64,000 nt of DNA from Mycobacterium sp. MBM (GTDB lineage Bacteria > Actinomycetota > Actinomycetes > Mycobacteriales > Mycobacteriaceae). The stretch spans positions 186,001 through 250,000 of the forward strand of contig JAKJHY010000005.1 in NCBI GenBank assembly GCA_021648845.1, written 5' to 3'. Under the pieces are notes generated by a model. It did not search any database, was not told where the DNA came from, and saw only the letters and a program-made list of their open reading frames with translations. This document shows, piece by piece, positions 26,428 through 34,725 of the stretch. The translations under genes were made by a program, and so were the position numbers. The first letter of the stretch is position 1; each line of letters opens with the position of its first letter.

Positions 26428-27543
26428 ATGGACTTCACGCTTTCCGACGAACAGGAACTGCTGCGCAATGGGCTCGGCAAATTCCTGTCGAGCCGTTACG
26501 GCCTGGAATCGAGCCGGGCGGCGGCCAAACTGGGCGCGGGCTGGCAGCCCGAGATCTGGCGGTCGTTCGCCGAAGATCTCGGCATCCTCGGCGCGGCACT
26601 GCCCGAGGCGGTCGGCGGAATCGGCGGCGGCCCAACCGAAATCATGGTGATTGCCGAGGAGCTGGGCCGGGCGTTGGTCATCGAGCCCTATGTGGACACC
26701 GTAGTCGTGGCCGGCGGGTTGTTGCAGCGCGCGCAGAGCCCGGTCGCCGATGCCCTGCTCAAAAGGGTCGCCGCCGGTGCGGCCATCGTCTCGCTCGCGG
26801 CAACGGAGGCGCAGTCCGGCGACCGTTGGCAGGACGTCCACACCACGGCACATCCCGACGGTGACCGCTGGGTGCTCAACGGCATCAAGATCGTGGTGCC
26901 GAATGCGCCGCTGGCAACACACCTCCTCGTCACGGCGGGTACCTCCGCAGGGCTGTCGTTGTTCCTCGTCGACGTGGCCGACGCGCCCGGCGGGCTGACA
27001 CTGCACCCCTACCGCACCATCGATGACCGGCGCGCCGCCGATGTCGAGCTACGCGATGTGCACGCCGTGCTGTTGGGCGCCGAGGGCGGCGCCTGGGATT
27101 CGGTGTCACGCGCCCGCGACGAGGGGGCGGCCGCCATTGCCGCCGAGGCTGTCGGCAACATGCGAAAAGTGTTGGCCGACACCATCGAATACTGCAAACA
27201 ACGCCAGCAGTTCGGCACCCCGATCGGGTCCTTTCAGGTGCTCCAACACCGCATGGTGGACATGCACATGGAGCTCGAGCAGGCCGTGGCCGCGGTTTAC
27301 CTCGCCGTGCTGAACCTCGATGCCGATCCGCAACAGCGCGCCCGCGCAGTGTCGGCGGCCAAGGCAACCGTCGGCCGTGCGGCGCGGTTCATCGGCCAGA
27401 ATGCGGTGCAGTTACACGGTGGCATGGGCATGACCGAGGAACTCGCGATCGGGCACTACTTCAAGCGCCTGACCGCGCTGCAGTACGAATTCGGTTCTAC
27501 CGACCACCACGTCGCGCGATACGCGCAGCTGACCCGGCCCTAG
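26428..27543 (+). CDS. Acyl-CoA dehydrogenase, small-type subunit of a paired FadE
   Basis: This is a 371-residue partner of the preceding gene, starting immediately after its stop. The acyl-CoA dehydrogenase fold is clear (DEQELLRNGL at the start, QLHGGMGMTEELAIGHYFKRL near the end), but the active-site Glu position reads QYEFGSTDHH and the middle domain is short. In heterotetrameric FadE pairs one subunit contributes the base and the other mainly FAD contacts; this one fits the second role. No other pathway genes adjoin, so the substrate is unknown. Confidence 0.87.
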   Translation: MDFTLSDEQELLRNGLGKFLSSRYGLESSRAAAKLGAGWQPEIWRSFAEDLGILGAALPEAVGGIGGGPTEIMVIAEELGRALVIEPYVDTVVVAGGLLQRAQSPVADALLKRVAAGAAIVSLAATEAQSGDRWQDVHTTAHPDGDRWVLNGIKIVVPNAPLATHLLVTAGTSAGLSLFLVDVADAPGGLTLHPYRTIDDRRAADVELRDVHAVLLGAEGGAWDSVSRARDEGAAAIAAEAVGNMRKVLADTIEYCKQRQQFGTPIGSFQVLQHRMVDMHMELEQAVAAVYLAVLNLDADPQQRARAVSAAKATVGRAARFIGQNAVQLHGGMGMTEELAIGHYFKRLTALQYEFGSTDHHVARYAQLTRP

Positions 27544-27639
27544 TCGGTACGTGTAGATGCCGCGCAGGTGACGCTGACAGCGAAGCCTCGGGGCACCGCG
27601 TCGCGCCGACCCCGCCATCCGGACGGTACGCTGATCTTG

Positions 27640-27876
27640 ATGGGGATTTCGACGTTGACCGTGGCCGCCTACCTGATGGTGGGCGGTTGCTGCGGCGCCT
27701 GGTTCTGGCGGATCATCCGGTCAACCGGCCACCGCGTCAACGCGGCGCTGATCGTCGTGAGCGTCGTGTTCGGCGTGCTGTGGCCGGTGATGCTGCCGGG
27801 TGTCACCGTGTACCGCTGGATGCTGCCGCGTCCCAGCGTGTTCCGCGAGGACGCCGCCACGATCACGTCCCGCTAG
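27640..27876 (+). CDS. Small two-helix membrane protein, unknown function
   Basis: This is a 78-residue protein. ATG 27640 (MGISTLTVAAYLMVGG) is chosen over GTG 27568. TACGCT ends exactly 7 nt before it, the arrangement of leaderless mycobacterial transcripts. Two hydrophobic segments, about residues 5-22 and 33-55, flank a short basic loop (WRIIRSTGHR). It is not recognised. It converges with the FprB gene, overlapping it by 4 nt. Confidence 0.6.
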   Translation: MGISTLTVAAYLMVGGCCGAWFWRIIRSTGHRVNAALIVVSVVFGVLWPVMLPGVTVYRWMLPRPSVFREDAATITSR

Positions 27877-29438
27877 GTGGCCCGGAGCGCAGCGGCGCGC
27901 ATCTCCGGTATCCCGATGAACTTCACCCGGGGCCGCGACGCCGCGGCTCCACGCTCGCGTTCGGCGGCGTCGATGGCCCGCCATCCTGGCCAATCAATGG
28001 CCTGGACTCCCCTGTCCTGCAGCAGTTTCTGCAGCTCGCCCGGACCGCGGATAGGTCGGTGCAACGCGCCGTCGAGGTGATCTCGCCACAGCTCGCTCAC
28101 GGTTTCCTCAGCGCAGGTCCGGTTGGTGCCGATGACCCCGCGCGGTCCGCGTTTGATCCATCCGGTGACGTAGCTACCGGGCGCACCGTCCACGCGCCCT
28201 GCCACGTTGGGCACCAGGCCCGCAGTGTCGTCGAAAGGTAGGCCGTCGATCGCGGTGCCGCGATAGCCGATGGAGCGCAGCACCAATCCGGTAGACAGGT
28301 CGCCGTCAGTCAGGTGCAGCGCCTGCACCTTCCCGTCGCCGACGATCTGGATCGGACTGCTCCCGAAGCGGAACACGATGCGCTTGTTGCCCGGCGTCGC
28401 CGCACGCGCGGCGTATTCGCGCGCAATGTCGAGTTTCAGCGCGGCCCACAGGTCGGTGTCGTCCACCGGGTCCTGCAACGGCCCGTCGATGATGACGTCG
28501 ACACCCTCCAGCTGGCCCAGGGCCAGGAACTCGCCGACCGAGAAGGCCGCGTCGGCCACCCCCCGTCGACCCAGAATCACCACTTCCCGGATCGTGCTGT
28601 CGCGTAGCGATTCCAGGGCGTGTTCGGCGATATCGGTGGCGCTCAGCGACCGGTGGTCCATCAGCAGCATCCGGGCGACGTCGAGGGCCACATTTCCGTT
28701 GCCGACGATCACCGCACGTTCGGTGCCGAGATCGAAGGTGCGGTCGGCATGATCGGGGTGCCCGTTGTACCAACCGACGAAATCGGCGGCCGGATGGCTA
28801 CCCGGCAGATCCTCGCCCGGGATACCGAGTTGGCGGCTGGTCCCCGCGCCGACCGCGTAGATCACCGCGTGATGATGCGCCAGCAGATCGTCATGGCTGA
28901 GATCGCGGCCGATCTCGACGCCGAGGTGGCAGCCGAACCGCGGGTTGGTGAAGACGCGGTCGAAGATCCCGACGAGCGCCTTGGTGTGCTGGTGATCGGG
29001 TGCGACACCGGCGCGAATCAGCCCGAACGGGGTGGGCAGCCGTTCGAAGAGGTTGACCTCGACCCCGTCGACGGCGATCAGTTCGGCCGCGGCGTAGCAG
29101 GCCGCGGGGCCGGCGCCGACCACCGCGACCCGCAGGTCGCCGGGCGCGACGCCGCGTCGAGACGGTGGCGGTGCCGTGGTGTCGGCTTGGAGTGGATGCC
29201 GGGCGAAGTAGGCGGCATTGATGTCCTTGAAACGCTCCTGGCCGGCCGGCAGATCCTCTTCGTAGTAGATCGCGCCGACGGGACACTCGTCGAAGCAGGC
29301 CCCGCAATCGATGCAGGATTCCGGGTCGATGTAGAGCATGTCCTCGTCGCCGGCGTGCACGGGACGGATGCAGTCGACCGGGCAGACGGGCACGCAACTG
29401 GCGTCCTTGCAGCAGTTCTGCGTGATCACGTAGGCCAT
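27873..29438 (-). CDS. fprB: Ferredoxin-NADP reductase with N-terminal 4Fe-4S/7Fe ferredoxin domain (FprB type)
   Basis: This is a 521-residue fusion. Residues 1-75 form a bacterial ferredoxin: ASCVPVCPVDC and CIDCGACFDECP supply the cluster cysteines. Residues about 100-521 are an adrenodoxin-reductase-like flavoprotein with FAD motif VAVVGAGPAACYAAAEL, NADP motif IVGNGNVALDVARML and the C-terminal GWIKRGPRGVIGTNR. GAAGGGAA precedes ATG 29438; the frame upstream crosses the promoter and is discounted. It shuttles electrons from NADPH to ferredoxins or P450s such as the one at 34726. An operator candidate lies 43 bp upstream. Confidence 0.92.
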   Translation of the reverse strand: MAYVITQNCCKDASCVPVCPVDCIRPVHAGDEDMLYIDPESCIDCGACFDECPVGAIYYEEDLPAGQERFKDINAAYFARHPLQADTTAPPPSRRGVAPGDLRVAVVGAGPAACYAAAELIAVDGVEVNLFERLPTPFGLIRAGVAPDHQHTKALVGIFDRVFTNPRFGCHLGVEIGRDLSHDDLLAHHHAVIYAVGAGTSRQLGIPGEDLPGSHPAADFVGWYNGHPDHADRTFDLGTERAVIVGNGNVALDVARMLLMDHRSLSATDIAEHALESLRDSTIREVVILGRRGVADAAFSVGEFLALGQLEGVDVIIDGPLQDPVDDTDLWAALKLDIAREYAARAATPGNKRIVFRFGSSPIQIVGDGKVQALHLTDGDLSTGLVLRSIGYRGTAIDGLPFDDTAGLVPNVAGRVDGAPGSYVTGWIKRGPRGVIGTNRTCAEETVSELWRDHLDGALHRPIRGPGELQKLLQDRGVQAIDWPGWRAIDAAERERGAAASRPRVKFIGIPEMRAAALRAT

Positions 29439-29480
29439 GACGTTCCCTTCGACTCGCGGCACCGATCCGAGCCAAACATA

Positions 29481-29496
29481 CTGGACACTTGTCCGG
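29481..29496. promoter_or_regulatory. Putative TetR operator, FprB side
   Basis: CTGGACACTTGTCCGG contains TGGACA and TGTCCG arms around CT. The related site at 29625-29638 overlaps the divergent TetR start, so one regulator probably reads both. Confidence 0.55.
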
Positions 29497-29624
29497 TATA
29501 TCCAGTCGGAACTGAGCCACATCTCATCGCGTCGCACGTGCAAGCATGCCGTAGAAATCAAATACTCGCAGTTCAATACGCTGTGACTAGGCAGTGTTGC
29601 CAATCATCCGACGGGCCTATAGTT

Positions 29625-29638
29625 TGGACACATGTCCA
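29625..29638. promoter_or_regulatory. Putative TetR operator overlapping the TetR start codon
   Basis: TGGACACATGTCCA has perfect 6-bp arms around CA, and the ATG of the TetR gene (29632) lies inside it. A repressor bound here would block its own transcription or translation start. Confidence 0.6.
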
Positions 29639-30213
29639 GCCCCGCGGTGGCTGAAGTCACCTATTTGCAGGATCCGGCGTACCGCCGCCGGCACACCCGC
29701 CGACAGGTGTTCGGCGCCGCGGCGGCGATCGTCGGTGCCCGCACCGAACTGTCCATCGCCGAGTTGGCCACCAAAGCCCGCGTCACGCCGTCCACCGTGT
29801 CGGAGCACTTCCCGTCCGTCGACGCGATGTTCGCCGAGCTGTACCTCAACCGCGTGCAGGAACTGCCGTTGACCGTGGACCCACGGGCCGGTGCCCGCGC
29901 CCGGGTCAGCGCCCAACTGCGGGCCGTGACGCTGGTCCTGGCCGACGAACCGCTGCTGGCCGCGGCATGCGCACGCGCTCTGCTGCGAGACGGTGAAGAC
30001 GCGGTCGCGGGCGTGCGCGCCCGGGTGGCCGCCGAGGTGCATCGCCGTACCTCCGCCGCTCTCGGCATGGGCGCCTGGCCCGAGGTACTCGACGCGCTGG
30101 AGACCATGTTCTGGGGCGCGCTGCTGCAGGTCCAGACCGGCGTGCTGAGCTACCACGCGATGGCCGACCGACTGGACACCATGGTCTCGCTGATACTGCC
30201 CGACTCCGACTGA
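29632..30213 (+). CDS. TetR-family regulator
   Basis: This is a 193-residue protein. The HTH reads LSIAELATKARVTPSTVSEHF followed by PSVDAMFAEL. The start codon is embedded in the palindrome at 29625-29638 and no ribosome binding site is evident, so the transcript may be leaderless. It is divergent from the FprB gene and 36 nt upstream of an AMP ligase on the same strand. It likely controls itself, FprB and possibly the ligase. Confidence 0.88.
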   Translation: MSSPAVAEVTYLQDPAYRRRHTRRQVFGAAAAIVGARTELSIAELATKARVTPSTVSEHFPSVDAMFAELYLNRVQELPLTVDPRAGARARVSAQLRAVTLVLADEPLLAAACARALLRDGEDAVAGVRARVAAEVHRRTSAALGMGAWPEVLDALETMFWGALLQVQTGVLSYHAMADRLDTMVSLILPDSD

Positions 30214-30249
30214 ACCCCGCCGGGTCTGGCTGCGTAACGTCACCGGTAC

Positions 30250-31701
30250 ATGACCACCGATCTCATCCACCAACTGGTGACCGCCGCGGCCGGTACAGCT
30301 CCTGATCGCACCGCCCTCATCGAGCTCGACGGCACCGCGGTCTCGTTCGCGCAGTTCGACTCTCAGATATCCGAACGGGCGTCGTGGATCACCGAGCACA
30401 GCCGTCCCGGTGACCGTATTGCGGTGCTGGCCGACAACAGCGCCGACTACGCGCGGCTCTACTATGCGGTACCGCGCAGCGGTCGTATCCTCACCATGAT
30501 CAATCAGCGGTTGAGCGTTGCCGAGCACCTCGACCAGCTGCGCCGGATACGGCCCGCGCTGGTGGTGGGCGACGCCCGCTACCTCGAGCCGCTCGGCGCC
30601 GCCGGGGACACGGTGGCCTTCGGCGACGCCCGCTGGCAACAGCGTTCGTCGATGCGGCCGGATACCGCGGTGCGCGCCTACGACCCGGCCTGGTTGCTGT
30701 TCACCAGCGGTTCCACCGGTGTCCCGAAGGGAGTGCTGCACACCCACCGTTCCGTCACCACCGCGGTGCGCGGCACCGTCGCAGGACGCGCCGTGCGTCC
30801 CGGCGGGGTGTACCTGCTGCCGTTCCCGATGTGCCATATCGCCGGCTACAACATGCTGGTGCACCACAGTGTCGCCGCGACGGTGCTGCCGGTGCCGGCG
30901 TTCCGGCCGGAATCCTTCGTCACGGCGGTCAACACCCACGGCGTGACCTCGTGTTCGCTGGCCCCGACGATGCTGCACAGCCTGCTCGAGTATCTGTCCG
31001 TCGCGCCGGTCGCGCTGCCGACCCTGCGCGATATCTCCTACGGATCATCCGCGATACCGGCGGCTCTGCTTCGTCGCGCTGTCGAGCGGCTCGGCGTCGG
31101 ATTTCATCAGGGGTACGGGATGACCGAAACCGGAGGCAACATCACGTTTCTCGGACCGGCGGATCATCTCAGTGCCGATCCGCAAGTGCTACGCAGCGCA
31201 GGTCGCCCGCATGACGAGGTGCACCTGCAGATCGCCCCCGACGGTGAGATCCTGGTGCGCGGCAACCAAGTTGCCGCGCAGTACTGGCCGGACGGGCCGG
31301 TGGCCGTCGACGGTTGGTTGCACACCGGTGACGCCGGATTCATCGATGCCGGCGGGCGCCTCGTGGTGACCGACCGCCTCAAGGACATCATCATCACCGG
31401 CGGGGAGAACGTGTCCTCGCGTGAAGTGGAAGACGTGCTGTCGCTACATCCGGGTGTGGCGCACGCTGCCGTCATCGGTGTACCCGACGAGTACTGGGGC
31501 GAGGCGATCTGTGCGGTCGTGGTGCCCGAAGGCGGGCGGCGCCCGGACGCCGACGAGTTGATCGGTCATGTGCGCACGTACCTGGCCGGGTTCAAGCGAC
31601 CGCGGCATGTGCTGTTCGTCGACGACTTACCGATGACCAGCAACGGCAAGATCGCCAAAACCGTTCTGCGGGAGACGGTGCGCCAGCTGTACGCCCGCTG
31701 A
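30250..31701 (+). CDS. AMP-forming acyl-CoA synthetase-like ligase
   Basis: This is a 483-residue ANL enzyme. Motifs are LFTSGSTGVPKGVLHTH, GYGMTETGG, WLHTGDAGFIDAGG, RLKDIIITGGENVSSREVE and the catalytic Lys in MTSNGKIAKTVL. It lies directly downstream of the TetR gene, and TAACGT 9 nt before the ATG may be its own -10 element. It converges with the DUF2127 gene with no space between stops. Its substrate acid is not apparent. Confidence 0.9.
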   Translation: MTTDLIHQLVTAAAGTAPDRTALIELDGTAVSFAQFDSQISERASWITEHSRPGDRIAVLADNSADYARLYYAVPRSGRILTMINQRLSVAEHLDQLRRIRPALVVGDARYLEPLGAAGDTVAFGDARWQQRSSMRPDTAVRAYDPAWLLFTSGSTGVPKGVLHTHRSVTTAVRGTVAGRAVRPGGVYLLPFPMCHIAGYNMLVHHSVAATVLPVPAFRPESFVTAVNTHGVTSCSLAPTMLHSLLEYLSVAPVALPTLRDISYGSSAIPAALLRRAVERLGVGFHQGYGMTETGGNITFLGPADHLSADPQVLRSAGRPHDEVHLQIAPDGEILVRGNQVAAQYWPDGPVAVDGWLHTGDAGFIDAGGRLVVTDRLKDIIITGGENVSSREVEDVLSLHPGVAHAAVIGVPDEYWGEAICAVVVPEGGRRPDADELIGHVRTYLAGFKRPRHVLFVDDLPMTSNGKIAKTVLRETVRQLYAR

Positions 31702-32466
31702 TCAGGGCTTGTCCAGACCGGCGCGCTCGACGCTGAGCAGACTCTCGGTATGGTGCTCGGCATAGTACGCCCGTCCCCCGCCGTTGAGTCCGAACAACCG
31801 CTTACTCCACAGCAGCCACAGCACCGCGACGACGTTGATCAGCACCGCCAGCAGCCGCAGGGTGGTGACCTTTTCGGTCAGCTCGTAGATCTCCAGCGGC
31901 AGAAAGGCGCTGGTGGCCACCACCGCGAAATACTCCCCCCAGCGTTTCATCGACCACAGCCCGACCGCCTCGACCAACTCGATGACGGCGTAGGCGATCA
32001 GCCCGACGGCGATCCACAGCAATGTCGTCTCCGACAGCGAGAAGGCTTCACCGATGTGCCGGACGATCTTGGAATCGTCGATATTCCAGCCGATCTGGTC
32101 ACTCAGCGGCCTGATCAGCGGGAGCTCGGCCTCGAACTTCTGCTGCAGTTCGGTGCGGGCGCTGCGCAATTCGAATACACCGGCGGCCAACAGCAGGATC
32201 ACCAGCGCACGGATCACGCGTTCGACGGCCAGCACTCGCATCAATGTCCGGTCGCGCAGCAGCCGCCCGCGCGGCACCTCAGGGGCGGTGTCGGCGGGAC
32301 CACGCCCGCGAGGGGGTCCGACGACGAAGGTCTCACACCGCAGGCACCGCCAGGCCTCTCCGACCGGGGTGTCGACTCGCAGCCGGTCGGCCAGTTCGGC
32401 CTCGTCGGGGGCGAAGGTTGCATGGCCGTGCAGACCGCAGGACCGTAGTGCGAAATCGAGTTTCAA
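31702..32466 (-). CDS. DUF2127-type membrane protein
   Basis: This is a 254-residue protein. A soluble N-terminus holds a CxxC-like pair (WRCLRCETF, with an earlier SCGLHGH) that may bind a metal. Four hydrophobic helices follow at about 84-100, 147-166, 181-197 and 205-222, giving the DUF2127 pattern (YAVIELVEAVGLWSMKRWGEYF). It lies 21 nt downstream of the ThiF-nitroreductase gene and is probably co-transcribed with it. Function is unknown. Confidence 0.75.
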   Translation of the reverse strand: MKLDFALRSCGLHGHATFAPDEAELADRLRVDTPVGEAWRCLRCETFVVGPPRGRGPADTAPEVPRGRLLRDRTLMRVLAVERVIRALVILLLAAGVFELRSARTELQQKFEAELPLIRPLSDQIGWNIDDSKIVRHIGEAFSLSETTLLWIAVGLIAYAVIELVEAVGLWSMKRWGEYFAVVATSAFLPLEIYELTEKVTTLRLLAVLINVVAVLWLLWSKRLFGLNGGGRAYYAEHHTESLLSVERAGLDKP

Positions 32467-32487
32467 CGTGCGCCCTCCTGCATCGAA

Positions 32488-34626
32488 TCAGATCACCAGC
32501 GAGAGTCGGTCAGCGCTGCGCCGGCTGGGCAACGATGTCGGCGGAGTGCTCGCCAGACGCAGGGTCAGCGCGACGGACTCGTCGGCGTCGAGTCCGATCA
32601 GCTCGTCGAATTCTCGCTGCAGCGTTGCCAGCTCACCGGCAAAAGCCGGCGAAAGCTCGTGCAGATCCTCGCTGGTCTGCGCGTAGAGGAACACCGGGGA
32701 AACCGGCTGGGCACCGAGCCCATGCTGCTGGGCGGTGATCCAGACTGATTCCATGGCCGACCCGCCGGTGACGTAATCGCTTAGATCGCGACCCGGCACG
32801 CTGACCACCGCCAGCGCCGAGCTGGCCACGATGCGATCGCGCATATCCTCACCGAGGGCCGATCCGGCGTTCCAGCCGGCCAGCTGCGCCATGACATCGG
32901 GGCGTCGCAGCACACCGAGCAACGCCATACCGCCCTCGTCGAACTCCAGATTTCGCACGTCGATGCCCGCGTCCGGGTCCGGATCGCCCGGCCAACGCAA
33001 CTCCGAGATCATCTCGGCATGCAGGTGTGCGGTCAGGAATCGGATTCGGTCGGCGGCGGCGAAAATATCTGCCACCGTTGCCATATCCGCTCGATCGGTG
33101 AGCAGCCGGAGCCGTCCACCGTGGTGTCGGGCGGCCGCCGTCAACGCGGCGACCACGTCGGCATCGAGAGCACGCGGCTCGCCGTGGTGGCGGTTGGTCT
33201 CCCGGCACAACATCGCCGGGAACAGCGCGGCCAAAGCGTCATCGGTACCGGTACCCAGCTGCAACCGGACCCGCAGCGGCACACCGCCGGCATCCTCGGT
33301 GACGGTCACCTCGCCGAGCGCCCCGTGCGCGGCCGCCGCGATCCGGGTGTTCAGCAGGGCGGCACCCACCGCAACCGCGCTACCACGGAATCCGACGTCC
33401 ATCGTCGACTTGTATGCCGCTGCGATACCGATGTCGACACCGTCCGGGCGAACTTCGATATGCCACGGCTGGACGTTGCCACCCGACGGCGCCCGCATCG
33501 CCGCCACGGCGAGATCACCGAGTAGGTCACCCGGTGACCGCGCGGAAGTCGCTGCGCCGACCGGTGACTCGATCCACTCGGCGTCATCACCGCTGTGATG
33601 GTCCATCTCCGGTTCGTGTATCTGGTCCAGTGCCCATCCGATGTCGAGGCGGGTCCGGCCCGAACGCAACTCCTCCCCCAAGCCGATGCGCCGTACCGCC
33701 TCGGTCAGTGCGCACGCACCGATCCCCACGTCGGCGGCCGTCTGTGGCCACGTCGACAGCGACTTGTCGATCTCGATCAGCGAGGCCGCGATCCGCGCCG
33801 AAAGCCGGTCGGCCTCCAGATGACGCAGGATGTGCGGGATCTTCTCGCGGTTGGTCATACCGGGCAGCAGGTCGATATCGAGTTGTCCGAGCAGTCCGTG
33901 CAGAATCGGGCGGCCGGGTTCATGGTCGAACCGTTCCACATCGACGATGCCGCGGTCGCTCGTGGCCATCAGCACCGGAATGCGCCGCTGTTGGGCGGCA
34001 ATTCGGAGCACCGCCTTGATGTGCAGTGCATCGCACTCCTCCACCACGATGTCCAAACCCTCGACGAAGGCGTCCAGCGTATCGGCGTGCAGCCCGGTGT
34101 CGAACACCTCGACGGGCAGATACGGGTCGATCTCGGCGATCCGGCGCGCCGCCACGATGGCCTTGTTCACCCCCAGATCGAAGACGGTGGCCGGAACCCG
34201 GTTGAGGTTCGACAGTTCCAGTTCGTCGAAATCGGCGAGTCGCAACCTCCCACACACCCCCTGCATCGCCAGCGTGTGCGCGATGATGTGCCCGACGCTC
34301 AGGCCGGCGACCCCGACCGTGAGTTCGCCGAGGCGGTCCTGTTCGGTGGCGGTGATGCTGTTGCGGTTGCGGTCCAGTCGCAGCGTGCGAAAGCCGCGCG
34401 GCCCCAGCACCGCGACGGCGGTGCGCCGCCACGGATAGAACGCCCACGTGCCGGGCTCGGCCAGCAGTTCGGGATCGGGCTCCGGATGCAGGGCCCGCAG
34501 GCTCGCCAGCTGCAGGGCGTGGTGATCGAGCAACTCGACGCCCGGCTCCCGGCGCAACGCCTCGAGAATCGCGGCGTCGGCGGGCTCGGCCGGGTCCAGA
34601 ATCTGTGCGCGGTAAGCGATCGGCAT
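32488..34626 (-). CDS. Rv1355c-family ThiF (E1-like)-nitroreductase fusion
   Basis: This is a 712-residue protein (725 if ATG 34665 is used). GAGGAC precedes ATG 34626, but TAGTGT 7 nt before 34665 would suit a leaderless start. Residues about 90-300 form an E1/ThiF nucleotide-binding domain: VGVAGLSVGHIIAH, LADFDELELSNLNR and VNKAIVAARRI are its ATP/Asp/Arg landmarks. From about 360 an FMN nitroreductase domain follows, with RAPSGGNVQPWHIEV and CRETNRHH. In M. tuberculosis the relative is annotated moeY on weak grounds. Such fusions may activate a carboxylate and reduce the product; that is inference. It is divergent from the P450. Confidence 0.85.
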   Translation of the reverse strand: MPIAYRAQILDPAEPADAAILEALRREPGVELLDHHALQLASLRALHPEPDPELLAEPGTWAFYPWRRTAVAVLGPRGFRTLRLDRNRNSITATEQDRLGELTVGVAGLSVGHIIAHTLAMQGVCGRLRLADFDELELSNLNRVPATVFDLGVNKAIVAARRIAEIDPYLPVEVFDTGLHADTLDAFVEGLDIVVEECDALHIKAVLRIAAQQRRIPVLMATSDRGIVDVERFDHEPGRPILHGLLGQLDIDLLPGMTNREKIPHILRHLEADRLSARIAASLIEIDKSLSTWPQTAADVGIGACALTEAVRRIGLGEELRSGRTRLDIGWALDQIHEPEMDHHSGDDAEWIESPVGAATSARSPGDLLGDLAVAAMRAPSGGNVQPWHIEVRPDGVDIGIAAAYKSTMDVGFRGSAVAVGAALLNTRIAAAAHGALGEVTVTEDAGGVPLRVRLQLGTGTDDALAALFPAMLCRETNRHHGEPRALDADVVAALTAAARHHGGRLRLLTDRADMATVADIFAAADRIRFLTAHLHAEMISELRWPGDPDPDAGIDVRNLEFDEGGMALLGVLRRPDVMAQLAGWNAGSALGEDMRDRIVASSALAVVSVPGRDLSDYVTGGSAMESVWITAQQHGLGAQPVSPVFLYAQTSEDLHELSPAFAGELATLQREFDELIGLDADESVALTLRLASTPPTSLPSRRSADRLSLVI

Positions 34627-34725
34627 GCTGTCCTCGTGGTTTCGGGCGCCGCGGCGCGAACTCATGAGTCGTACACTAAGTCCGATTCACCGGGGGCGTA
34701 GCGACCGACGCAACGGAGGTAGTCC

